This document shows positions 33,971 through 41,951 of a stretch of 64,000 nt of DNA, piece by piece (position 1 is the stretch's first letter; the number at the start of each line of letters is the position of its first letter). Origin of the DNA: Haloarcula sp. DT43 (GTDB lineage Archaea; Halobacteriota; Halobacteria; Halobacteriales; Haloarculaceae); assembly GCF_037078405.1 (NCBI RefSeq), contig NZ_JAYMGZ010000001.1, positions 806,001-870,000 of the forward strand. The letters are read 5' to 3'. The notes beneath the pieces are model-generated. The model was not told the origin of the DNA. It did not search any database and worked only from the letters and a program-made list of their open reading frames with translations. Made by a program: the position numbers and the translations under genes.

Positions 33971-36085
33971 CTATTGGGGGCTCGGACTGCCGCCGCTCTG
34001 CCGGCCGACCTCGTGTTCGAGGGCCTTGCCCGTGATGGACTTGAGGCGGTCGACCAGCGAGTCCTTCTCGGCCTCGCCGGCCAGCGCGACCTCCAGTACC
34101 TCGGAGATGTGCGAGACGGGGATTATCTCTATCATGTCCTCGTACTCGTCCTCTATCATCACGTCCTGGGTGTTCGCTTCGGGGATGATGACCGTGTCGA
34201 GGCCGGACTTCGCGGCCGCCTCGATTTTGTGGGTCACGCCGCCGACCGGCAGCACGTCGCCCCGGACCGACAGCGAGCCGGTCATGGCGAGGTTCTGCTT
34301 GACGGGGACGTTCTCCAGCGCGGAGATGACCGCGGTGGCGACGGTGATGGAGGCGGAGTCGCCGTCGACGCCGCCCTCACCGGCCTGGACGAACTGGATG
34401 TGGACGTCCTTCTCGGAGATGTCCTCGTCGGAGAACTTCTTGATGATGGCCGAGACGTTCTGGACGGCCTCCTCGGCCATCTCCTGGAGCTGCCCGGTGG
34501 CGATGACCTGGCCGGGACCCTGTGACGGGCTGACCTCGGCCATGACGGGGAGGACGATACCGCTGTCCTCGCCCATGACCGCGAGGCCGTTGACACGGCC
34601 GACCACGTCGCCCTGGTTGACGGTGAGCTCGTAGTCTTTCCGGCGCTCGATGTAGTTGTCCGCGAGCTGTTGCTCGATGGAGCGGGAGCGCCGCTTCGCC
34701 TGCAGCACGTCCGCGCGTTCGGTGCGCTCGCGGTCCTCGGCGCGGGCGATGTCGCCGGCGACGCGGACCAGGCCGCCGAGGTCGCGGAACTTCAGGCTGA
34801 GGTGGCCTTTGCGGCCCGCGCGGCGGCGGGCTTCGAGGATGAGCTCCTCGACGGCCTCCTCGGTGAAATGCGGGAGCCGCCCGTCGTTTTCGACCTCCTG
34901 GGCGACGAACCGGGCGTACTTGCGGCGCATCTCGGGGTCGTCCTCGATGGTGTCGTCCATGTACACCTCGTAGCCGTACCCCTTGATACGGGAGCGCAGC
35001 GCGGGGTGCATGTTCTCCATCGCGTCGAGGTTCCCCGCGGCGATCATGATGAAGTCACAGGGGACGGGCTCGGTCTGGACCATCGCGCCCGAGGAGCGCT
35101 CGGACTGGCCCGTAATCGAGAACTCGCCCTCCTGGATAGCCGTCATCAGCTTCTGCTGGCTGCGGATGTCGAGCGTGTTTATCTCGTCGACGAACAGCAC
35201 GCCCTTGTTGGCCTGGTGGATGGCGCCGGGCTCGACGCGGTCGTGGCTCGGCGTCTCCATCCCGCCGGACTGGAACGGGTCGTGGCGGACGTCGCCCAGC
35301 AGCGCGCCGGCGTGAGCGCCCGTGGCGTCCTCGAACGGCGCGGTCTTCTGGTTGGCGTTGTTGACCAGCAGGTTCGGAATCATCGCGTCGCTACCGCGCG
35401 AGCCGTAGCGGAACGCGAGATAGATGACACCGGCCGCGAGGATACCCAGCAGGATTTGCTGGACGAGAATCAGCGCGTAGCCGATGACGATGGCGATGAT
35501 TATCCACATCAGGAAGGTCCGCATCTGGTTTCGCTTGCGGGCCTCCTCCTTGTGGGCCTCGACTATCTGTTCCCCTTTGCCGCCGGGGACCGTGCGCACT
35601 TTCGGTTCGTTGCCGTCGTCGGGGTTGTGGTAGACGAGAACGTCCTGCAGTTCCTCCCGCGGAAGCAGTTGGGACATCGCCTTCGCCAGCATCGACTTCC
35701 CCGTCCCGGGGGAGCCTATCATCATCACGTGGCGGCGCTGCTTGGCCGCCTTCTTGATCACGTCACGGGCGTGGTCCTGTCCGATGACCTGGTCGACGAG
35801 TCGGTCCGGGACTTCGATGTCGGCGGTCGAATCGATGTCGAGACCGCCCAGAAGGTTCTCCTCGTCTCCGTCCAGTTCGGACTCGCCGTCGACTTGGACA
35901 TCGCTTCCGAGTGTCGTTTCGGACGTTTCTCCCTCGCCGGCCCATCGGTCCTCGGATGGCTCGTCGGCCGAGGGCTCGGAGGCAGGTTCGTCGGGGTCGG
36001 CCCCGCCGTTCGACGCCTCCTCCCCGGCGTCGGTTGCCTCCCGGTCAGGGTCGGGAGTCGCGTCGGTGTCGGTGTTGTCGCTCAT
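33971..36085 (-). CDS. lonB: membrane-anchored archaeal Lon protease
   Basis: A 704-aa ATP-dependent protease. An acidic N-terminal tail (about 85 residues) is followed by the AAA+ domain with Walker A GSPGTGKS, interrupted by two TM helices (WIIIAIVIGYALILV and ILAAGVIYLAF) that mark the archaeal LonB class. The C-terminal protease domain has the Ser-Lys dyad in GGVDGDSASIT and GGVTHKIEAA. In Haloferax, LonB is essential and controls membrane lipid-related enzymes. A TATA-like TATATC-type box lies at about 36,125-36,134 on the minus strand, giving a short leader. The start ATG at 36,085 begins MSDNTD, typical of haloarchaeal LonB. Confidence 0.95.
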   Translation of the reverse strand: MSDNTDTDATPDPDREATDAGEEASNGGADPDEPASEPSADEPSEDRWAGEGETSETTLGSDVQVDGESELDGDEENLLGGLDIDSTADIEVPDRLVDQVIGQDHARDVIKKAAKQRRHVMMIGSPGTGKSMLAKAMSQLLPREELQDVLVYHNPDDGNEPKVRTVPGGKGEQIVEAHKEEARKRNQMRTFLMWIIIAIVIGYALILVQQILLGILAAGVIYLAFRYGSRGSDAMIPNLLVNNANQKTAPFEDATGAHAGALLGDVRHDPFQSGGMETPSHDRVEPGAIHQANKGVLFVDEINTLDIRSQQKLMTAIQEGEFSITGQSERSSGAMVQTEPVPCDFIMIAAGNLDAMENMHPALRSRIKGYGYEVYMDDTIEDDPEMRRKYARFVAQEVENDGRLPHFTEEAVEELILEARRRAGRKGHLSLKFRDLGGLVRVAGDIARAEDRERTERADVLQAKRRSRSIEQQLADNYIERRKDYELTVNQGDVVGRVNGLAVMGEDSGIVLPVMAEVSPSQGPGQVIATGQLQEMAEEAVQNVSAIIKKFSDEDISEKDVHIQFVQAGEGGVDGDSASITVATAVISALENVPVKQNLAMTGSLSVRGDVLPVGGVTHKIEAAAKSGLDTVIIPEANTQDVMIEDEYEDMIEIIPVSHISEVLEVALAGEAEKDSLVDRLKSITGKALEHEVGRQSGGSPSPQ

Positions 36086-36254
36086 ACAAACGTTGCTAAC
36101 ATCATCATCGAAGGCCTGTCGACTGATATACTTTCTCCCCGTGTCCGTCGTTGTTACACCCCAAAAACCGCCGTACAGCGGTCGAATACCGCGATGAGAG
36201 TGCCGGCGGTATCGCGTCGTCGGGTTTATCAAACCACCACACCCACTGAGGAGT

Positions 36255-36821
36255 ATGCGTGGGTTCTACATCGGTCGCTTCCAGCCCTACCACAACGGCC
36301 ACCACTCGATGGTCGAGCGCATCTCGGAGGAGGTCGACGAACTCGTCCTCGGCATCGGGAGCGCCGACGATTCACACACCACACACGACCCTTTTACCGC
36401 CGGTGAGCGGATTATGATGATAACGAAGGCCGTCGCGGAGTACGACCTGACGACGTACGTCGTCCCCCTCGAAGACATCAACCGCAACGCAGTCTGGGTG
36501 AGTCACGTCGAGAGCATGTGTCCGGACTTCGACGTGGCCTACTCGAACAACCCGCTGGTCGTCCGCCTGTTCGAGGAGGCCGGCATCGAGGTCCGCCAGT
36601 CGCCGATGTTCGACCGCGACCGGCTGGAGGGCAGCGAAATCCGCCAGCGCATGATAGACGACGAGTCCTGGCGCGACCGCGTCCCGCCGTCGGTCGTCGA
36701 GGTCATCGAGGAGATTCACGGCATCAAGCGCCTGCAGCACGTCTCCGACAGCGACTCGCTCGAACGGTACGCCGCCGCCGACGAGTCGGTCGAGAAGTCC
36801 ATCGAAGACCTCGACGACTGA
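36255..36821 (+). CDS. nadM: nicotinamide-nucleotide adenylyltransferase, archaeal type
   Basis: A 188-aa enzyme that makes NAD from nicotinamide mononucleotide and ATP. The nucleotidyltransferase motif GRFQPYHNGH (residues 7-16) and the late EGSEIRQRM block are diagnostic of archaeal NadM. The first residues MRGFYIGRFQPYH fix the start at 36,255; GAGGAG ends two bases before it, too close to work as a Shine-Dalgarno, and TTTATC near 36,225 suggests a leaderless promoter. Its stop overlaps the next ATG by one base. Confidence 0.95.
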   Translation: MRGFYIGRFQPYHNGHHSMVERISEEVDELVLGIGSADDSHTTHDPFTAGERIMMITKAVAEYDLTTYVVPLEDINRNAVWVSHVESMCPDFDVAYSNNPLVVRLFEEAGIEVRQSPMFDRDRLEGSEIRQRMIDDESWRDRVPPSVVEVIEEIHGIKRLQHVSDSDSLERYAAADESVEKSIEDLDD

Positions 36822-37597
36822 TGATTACGCTGAGCTCGGACTTCGGGTCGCCGTACCCCGCGGCGATGAAAGGCGTCATCTGCCGGGCGACGGACGCACG
36901 CATCGAAGACGTGGCCCACGATTTCCCGCGACAGGACGTGCGTGTGGCGGCGTTCTGGCTCACGCAGACGCTCCCGTACTTCCCGCCGGCGGTCCACTGC
37001 GTCGTCGTCGACCCTGGGGTCGGGACCGACAGAGGCGCTATCGTCGTCCGCGCGGGCGAGCACGCGCTCGTGGGACCGGACAACGGCGTCCTGCTGCCGG
37101 TCGCCCGCGAACTGGCCGCGGCTGACGGCGACGCTGCGGACGCGTTCGAGGCGTTCACGTGGGCCTACGACGACCCCGCGAGCACGACGTTCCACGGGCG
37201 GGACGTGTTCGCGCCCGCCGCGGCGGCCGTCCACGACACCGGCGTCGAGCGCGTCGAGGAGCGGCCGGAGACGACACCCGTCGAGGAGTACGTCGACCTC
37301 CGGTTCCCCGAGCCGTCGGTCGACACCGACGGGGCGACCGGTGAAATCCTCGTCGTCGACGACTTCGGCAACGCCATCACGAACGTCCCCGGCGACGTGC
37401 TCGACGGCCGGTTCGGCGGAACGGTCACAGTCGACGGTGTCGAGGCTCCGGTTCGCCGGGCCTACGCCGCGGTCGACGCCGGTCAGCGACTCGTCACGGT
37501 CGGCAGCCACGGCAACGTCGAACTCGCGGTCAATCAGGGCCGGGGCGAGGACGCGTTCGGCGTCGGCACCGGGGACGAGGTGACGCTGGCGCTGTGA
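36821..37597 (+). CDS. S-adenosyl-L-methionine hydroxide adenosyltransferase family protein
   Basis: A 258-aa protein of the DUF62/SAM hydroxide adenosyltransferase family, which hydrolyses SAM to adenosine and methionine and is related to fluorinases. The start ITLSSDFG, the block VVDPGVGT, GPDNGVL and a C-terminal domain with FGNAITNV are characteristic. The gene overlaps nadM by one base (TGATG), so the two are coupled; the link may be adenosine and NAD metabolism. The role in archaea is unproven. Confidence 0.9.
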   Translation: MITLSSDFGSPYPAAMKGVICRATDARIEDVAHDFPRQDVRVAAFWLTQTLPYFPPAVHCVVVDPGVGTDRGAIVVRAGEHALVGPDNGVLLPVARELAAADGDAADAFEAFTWAYDDPASTTFHGRDVFAPAAAAVHDTGVERVEERPETTPVEEYVDLRFPEPSVDTDGATGEILVVDDFGNAITNVPGDVLDGRFGGTVTVDGVEAPVRRAYAAVDAGQRLVTVGSHGNVELAVNQGRGEDAFGVGTGDEVTLAL

Positions 37598-37618
37598 GGC
37601 CTCCCGACCTGCCCAATA

Positions 37619-37634
37619 TTTAGGGCAGCCAAAA
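37619..37634. promoter_or_regulatory. degenerate DtxR-like box, upstream copy
   Basis: TTTAGG-GCAG-CCAAAA: an interrupted palindrome with one mismatch in the six-base arms, matching the perfect box centred 35 bases downstream. Part of a two-site operator layout before the gene at 37,677. Confidence 0.55.
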
Positions 37635-37654
37635 CATCGGAGCAGTTAAGTGTT

Positions 37655-37668
37655 TTAGGTCTGCCTAA
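37655..37668. promoter_or_regulatory. DtxR-like palindromic operator
   Basis: TTAGG-TCTG-CCTAA is a perfect inverted repeat eight bases before the ATG at 37,677. The TTAGG...CCTAA arms resemble binding sites of DtxR/IdeR-family metal repressors, to which the haloarchaeal iron regulators Idr and SirR belong. The position would cover the transcription start of a leaderless gene, consistent with repression when metal is plentiful. The regulator is not in the window. Confidence 0.65.
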
Positions 37669-37676
37669 TCCACTGT

Positions 37677-40139
37677 ATGCCACAGAGACGCGACCTGCTG
37701 AAGACGGTGGGGATAGCTGCGACCGGACTGCTGGCCGGGTGTCCGGCGGACGGGTCTTCGGGTCCGAACACGGCGGCGGACACCGACACGGTGGGGCGGG
37801 CGGCAACCGCGGAGACGGACGGCGGTGGCGAAAGCGGCGCGGCGGTCGGCCCGATGACCGCCGTCGCGGCCGAGTGGAACGTCTACCGTGCGCGCATGTT
37901 CGACGCCGTCGCGCTGGGGCGGGCCGGCGCGCCGAGCGCGGGGGCCAGCGTCGCACAGTCCATCTTCGCTCGCTTCGAGGGTGCCTCCGGCGAGTACGGC
38001 ACACACGAGCGCCTGGAATCCGTCTCCGAGTCCGTCTACGAGGGCTTCGAAGCGGCGCTCGGGGAACTCCAGTCGGCGCTCTCCGAGGGCGACGTGGGGG
38101 CCGCGGCCGACGCCGCGAGCGAGGCGTCCGGGAACCTGCAGACGGCCCAGCAGTCCGCCGCCGGGCAGGAAGCGGCGCGGGCCTTCGACCTGCTTCTGCT
38201 CGGAAGCCGCGCGAGCAATGCGGTCGTCGCCGCCAAACTCGGCTCCTTCGAGGGGGCCGCGACGGTGGCCGAGGAAGCGACGGTCGCGTTCGAGGATGGC
38301 CTCGTCTACAGCGCCGTGGAATCGGCCGACACCGAGGCCTACGAGGCCTTCGAGAGCGCGCTCGCCGGCATCGGCGACGCGGCGAGCAGCGAGGACGCAG
38401 CCGCCGTCGCCGAGCAGGCCCGTGCCGCGCTCGACGCGGCCGTCCAGGGGGCTTACGCCATCGCGCCGACCGACTCGGTCGCCGGTGCGGGCCACCTCTC
38501 GGCGATGCAGGCCCGCGGCTGGGACGCGGCCGCGCTCGCCTCGGGCGGCGGCGTCGGGGCGGACTACGCCCACGCGACGACGCTGAACACGTACCGAGCC
38601 CGCGTTCACGACGCCGCGTGGCTGGCCCGCGCCGGCGAGACGGCTACCGCGGCGACGATGGTCGAGGACGTGTTCGCCCACTTCGAGCGCGCGGCCGCCC
38701 ACGACGCCCTCGAAGAAGCGGACGGCGAGGCTTACGAGGGATTTGAGGCCGGCCTGTCGGACCTCTCGTCGGCCATCGAGAACGGAGACACCGAGGGCAT
38801 CGCATCGGCCGTCGAGACGGTCGAAACCAACCTCGTCGCCGGTATCGGGGCGCTGGCCGGCGGGAACGCGCCGGTCCTCCAGTCGGGCTTCTTCAGGGCC
38901 CGCTTCGCCGACGCGCGCGAACTGTACCGCCAGGGCAATGCGGGGCGTGCGGCGACGCTCGTCCCGGACCTCTTCGCCCGGTTCGAGGAGAACCAGCTCG
39001 ACTTCCACGAGACGCTTGAGGAGACCAGCGAGGACCTCTATCACTGCTTCGAGGAGGAGCACCTGGCGGGGCTCCAGTCGGCCTACGAGAACGGCGACGA
39101 CGACGCGGTCGGGACCCACCACGACGGCGTCCTCGCGGCCCTGCTGGAGTTCGAGTCGACCCACAGCGCCGCCGTCGCCAGCGGGTCCGGCGCGACGTAC
39201 ATGGTCGGCCTCGCCTTCGACGCCGCGGCGACGAGCGCGCTCGGGAACCCCGACCGCGTGGCCTCGACCGCTCAAAGTGCGCTGGCGTTCTTTGAATCCG
39301 GGGCCGCCGGCTACCACGAAGCACTGGAGGAGGTGAACGAGGACCTCTACCACCGCTTCGAGGACGAAGCGCTCGGTGGCGTCATCTCTGCTGCGAATGA
39401 CGGCGGCGACGTCAACGCGGCCGCGAAGACGTTCGCCGACGCGGCCATCGACTCAGTGACGGCCGTCGTCGGGTCGAGCGGCGGCGAGACCGGAGCCAGT
39501 GCCGCGAGCATCGTCAGCGACGTGTTCGCCGTCTTCGAGAACGCCGCGGTCCACGACGAACTGGAGAACGCAGACGCCGAGGCGTACGAGGCCTACGAGG
39601 CCGCGCTGAACGACTACGTCACCTCGCTGGAGAGCGGGTCGACTGACGGCGTGACCGCGTTCGCGGACGCCGCCCGGACCGCGGCCTTCGCCGTCGTCGG
39701 CGCTGTCGATAGCGCCCCGAGCGGGTCTGGCGGCCACGGCGGCGAGTCCGAGGCGACCGAGACGTCGCTGTCCGGCGGTCCGAACGTCGTCGAGGGTGTC
39801 CCCGACGACGCGGACCACGTCGTCGACATGGAGGCAGTCGCGTACGCGCCGGAGGAACTCACCGTCAGCGTCGGTGACACGGTCGCCTGGGAGCACGTCG
39901 GCGGCGAACCGCACTCGGTCACCGCGGTCGAGAGCGACCTTCCGGAGGGGGCGACGTACTGGGCCTCCGGCGGCTTCGAGAGCGACTCGGCCGCGCGCGA
40001 GGAGTGGGAGAACGGCGAAGGCGCGGTCCAGTCCGGCCAGAGCTACGTCCACACGTTCGAGACGGCCGGCGAGCACGCCTACGTCTGCATCCCGCACGAG
40101 GCCGCGGGGATGGTCGGCACCGTCGTCGTCGAAGAGTAG
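37677..40139 (+). CDS. repeat-containing Tat lipoprotein with C-terminal halocyanin (cupredoxin) domain
   Basis: An 820-aa exported lipoprotein: twin-arginine signal (QRRDLLK) and lipobox LAGC with Cys-22. Residues about 60-690 hold six degenerate alpha-helical units of about 75-100 residues, each with a core like DVFAHFE plus EAYEGFEAAL (the kind of protein annotated DUF5059, from memory). Residues about 720-820 form a type I copper domain with likely ligands His in GEPHSV, and Cys, His and Met in YVCIPHEAAGM. It would sit on the outer membrane face and could pass electrons or handle metal. The DtxR-like boxes before it indicate control by iron or manganese. Start ATG at 37,677 is fixed by the signal peptide. 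Confidence 0.85.
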   Translation: MPQRRDLLKTVGIAATGLLAGCPADGSSGPNTAADTDTVGRAATAETDGGGESGAAVGPMTAVAAEWNVYRARMFDAVALGRAGAPSAGASVAQSIFARFEGASGEYGTHERLESVSESVYEGFEAALGELQSALSEGDVGAAADAASEASGNLQTAQQSAAGQEAARAFDLLLLGSRASNAVVAAKLGSFEGAATVAEEATVAFEDGLVYSAVESADTEAYEAFESALAGIGDAASSEDAAAVAEQARAALDAAVQGAYAIAPTDSVAGAGHLSAMQARGWDAAALASGGGVGADYAHATTLNTYRARVHDAAWLARAGETATAATMVEDVFAHFERAAAHDALEEADGEAYEGFEAGLSDLSSAIENGDTEGIASAVETVETNLVAGIGALAGGNAPVLQSGFFRARFADARELYRQGNAGRAATLVPDLFARFEENQLDFHETLEETSEDLYHCFEEEHLAGLQSAYENGDDDAVGTHHDGVLAALLEFESTHSAAVASGSGATYMVGLAFDAAATSALGNPDRVASTAQSALAFFESGAAGYHEALEEVNEDLYHRFEDEALGGVISAANDGGDVNAAAKTFADAAIDSVTAVVGSSGGETGASAASIVSDVFAVFENAAVHDELENADAEAYEAYEAALNDYVTSLESGSTDGVTAFADAARTAAFAVVGAVDSAPSGSGGHGGESEATETSLSGGPNVVEGVPDDADHVVDMEAVAYAPEELTVSVGDTVAWEHVGGEPHSVTAVESDLPEGATYWASGGFESDSAAREEWENGEGAVQSGQSYVHTFETAGEHAYVCIPHEAAGMVGTVVVEE

Positions 40140-40146
40140 TGCCATC

Positions 40147-40164
40147 TTTTCGGCTGGCCTAAAA
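40147..40164. promoter_or_regulatory. degenerate DtxR-like box, second locus
   Basis: TTTTCGG-CTGG-CCTAAAA, seven-base arms with one mismatch, centred 35 bases before the perfect box at 40,183-40,198. It begins eight bases after the stop of the cupredoxin gene. The two-box spacing is the same as before 37,677. Confidence 0.5.
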
Positions 40165-40182
40165 ACCGATGCCTTTTTGTGC

Positions 40183-40198
40183 TTTAGGGTAGCCTAAA
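40183..40198. promoter_or_regulatory. DtxR-like palindromic operator, second locus
   Basis: TTTAGG-GTAG-CCTAAA is a perfect palindrome seven bases before the ATG at 40,206. Sequence, spacing to the start codon and the accompanying degenerate box all copy the arrangement before 37,677, so both loci should answer to the same metal-dependent repressor. Confidence 0.65.
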
Positions 40199-40205
40199 CA
40201 AGTGT

Positions 40206-40334
40206 ATGCCGGACGAACAGGCCACGTCGAGGCGGACCGTCCGTCGCCGTAGCGAGTCGGGTACTGCCGTCCCTGTCGTCCGCGCAAACGCCGCCCGACG
40301 GGAGGTGAGCACCCAGGCCGTGCCCGCTGGCTGA
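40206..40334 (+). pseudogene. short reading frame behind the second metal box, probable remnant of a Tat-exported protein
   Basis: Only 42 codons follow the well-formed operator-promoter: MPDEQATSRRTVRRR and so on, then TGA. SRRT followed by further basic residues looks like a twin-arginine signal that has lost its hydrophobic core, as if the frame had been altered after the first residues. No recognisable protein continues in any frame up to the endonuclease gene at 40,662. I read this as the 5' end of a decayed metal-regulated gene; it could also be a genuine small protein. Confidence 0.35.
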
Positions 40335-40661
40335 CCTGTCAGTCTCGACCATCTTGAGCGGCGACGACCACCGTGGGCATAGCCCGTCGCCGCGCGCCAC
40401 GAGTTTTTCGTGTCTGTCCCGTGGGCGTCTCGCCCCAAGGACGCCCCGTTTCAGGTCCTTCGCCGCGGACCACGCCGGAGCCGCCGATTCCCGCCAGCGA
40501 CCGGTGTCCCGAGAGTACGTCTAATCTCAGCCCGACCGACTCGGGGGCGGCGGCGTAGACCGGCCATCCGCAAGAGAGTGCTGCCGGCATTTGCTGGGGC
40601 CCACAGAACGGCCGTGCGATTCGGGACAGGCGTTTTGTCGGTCCCAGCCCTGACACCGGGT
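40335..40661. other. 327 bases without a convincing gene
   Basis: The stretch between the short frame and the endonuclease III gene is G+C-rich, and its open frames read Arg/Pro-rich sequence typical of shadows. It may hold the decayed remainder of the gene that began at 40,206. I see no repeat or RNA gene in it. Confidence 0.4.
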
Positions 40662-41237
40662 ATGAGCGACGAGGAACCAGCGGAGAACATCAGCGGTGGG
40701 GCCGCTGGCGGCGGTCAGTCGGCCACGTTCGACCCCGAGACGGCGGGCACGCGGGCCGAAGCCGTCGTGGACCGCCTCGGCGACCTGTACTGGCAGAAGA
40801 CCTACGGGGGCCGGGACGCCTTCGAGTGCCTGGTCCGGACGGTTCTCAGCCAGAACACCTCCGACAAGGCGAGCCAGCCCGCCCACGACGAACTGATGGC
40901 GCGGTACGGAGACGAGTCGGGGGACGGGGACCTCGCCCGCGCGCTGGCCGACGCCGACCAGCCCGAACTCGCCGAGACCATCTCCTCGGCAGGGCTCTAC
41001 AACCAGAAGTCCGAGCGCATCGTCGCCCTCGCCCAGCGTATCTGCGAGGAGTACGGCGGCGAGGCGGGCTTCGACGAGTTCGTCAGGGAGGGCGACCCCG
41101 AGGCGGTGCGGTCGACGCTGCTGGACATGAACGGCGTCGGCCCGAAGACCGCCGACTGCGTCCTGCTGTTCGCCGGCGGCCGCGGTGGCGTCTTCCCAGT
41201 CTACACCGTAGGGGCTGCTAACATTACGATAACATAA
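40662..41237 (+). pseudogene. nth: endonuclease III, truncated by the mobile element
   Basis: A DNA glycosylase/AP lyase for oxidised pyrimidines, cut short. Residues 1-182 are normal Nth: the helix-hairpin-helix motif with catalytic Lys (LDMNGVGPKTADC) is intact. The frame then reads GVFPVYTVGAANITIT and stops. Family members continue PVDTHV with the catalytic Asp, followed by about 80 residues including the four-Cys iron-sulfur cluster. Homology ends with acc at 41,205-41,207, and the Asp codon reads tac (Tyr). The product would be inactive. The 3' part of the gene should lie beyond the right edge of the window, on the far side of the inserted element. Confidence 0.9.
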
Positions 41238-41268
41238 TTTATATGGGGTTGACTCGTGCGTCTTGTCG

Positions 41269-41823
41269 ATGACCGACGACGAGACCGAGAAGAAACAGAT
41301 AGCGGTTCGGCTGACGCCTGAGAAGAAGGCGAAGTGGAATCAGTATCAAGAGGACTTGGGATTGGGAAGTCGGGAGACGATGATTCGGAAGGCGGTCGAA
41401 CATTATCACTCTGTCAAAGTTGGCGACGGAGGAGATGAGCAATTGACGCAACTATCGAGGCAGATGGACGACGTGTTGGATGCAATTGAGCGTGTGAAGC
41501 TCGACGTTGCCGATGTCCGGCGTGGCCAGATTACTCGTGACGATATTCCCGATATTGCCGAGGAAGTCTCGTTCGTCATGGCGTCTAACTTTACACTCTC
41601 TGTTGACGAACTCATAGAGAGGCACGTAGACCCGGATATAGACCTTGATGACGAGATGGAGCAAGTAGCTGTGGAGCAGTATCTAACTGGCTTCGCAAAG
41701 GCTGTATCTGCTATTTCTGACGAAAGCGAACGGGAGCGGATGATGGGGATTCTGGAGGCGCAAACCGAGGAGATGTGGGATGTCGATATATCCTCACTTT
41801 TAGACTCAGCAGACGACTCATAA
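41269..41823 (+). CDS. ribbon-helix-helix regulator next to the attachment site
   Basis: A 184-aa protein with an N-terminal CopG/Arc-like ribbon-helix-helix (KKQIAVRLTPEKKAKWNQY, residues about 7-25, then a helix with GSRETMIRKAVEHY). The rest is acidic and helical, perhaps for oligomerisation or partner binding. It is the first gene inside the left end of the element and is preceded by an A+T-rich TATA-like stretch (41,231-41,245), 25-30 bases before the ATG. It may control integration or copy number of the element. Confidence 0.7.
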   Translation: MTDDETEKKQIAVRLTPEKKAKWNQYQEDLGLGSRETMIRKAVEHYHSVKVGDGGDEQLTQLSRQMDDVLDAIERVKLDVADVRRGQITRDDIPDIAEEVSFVMASNFTLSVDELIERHVDPDIDLDDEMEQVAVEQYLTGFAKAVSAISDESERERMMGILEAQTEEMWDVDISSLLDSADDS

Positions 41824-41951
41824 ACCAAAGAACATCTCTTGAGTGATACCACCAGATGCTGGCGATATACCACTGGTACGTTATTCACTTATCTTGTTTA
41901 GATAGGTGAAATCCACCATAACTCTCCTGAATAGAACTGCCCCCGCAAGGT

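Noticed and set aside
34670-36406. A 578-codon plus-strand frame opposite lonB
   Set aside because: LonB motifs on the other strand are complete; the antisense frame is a composition effect.
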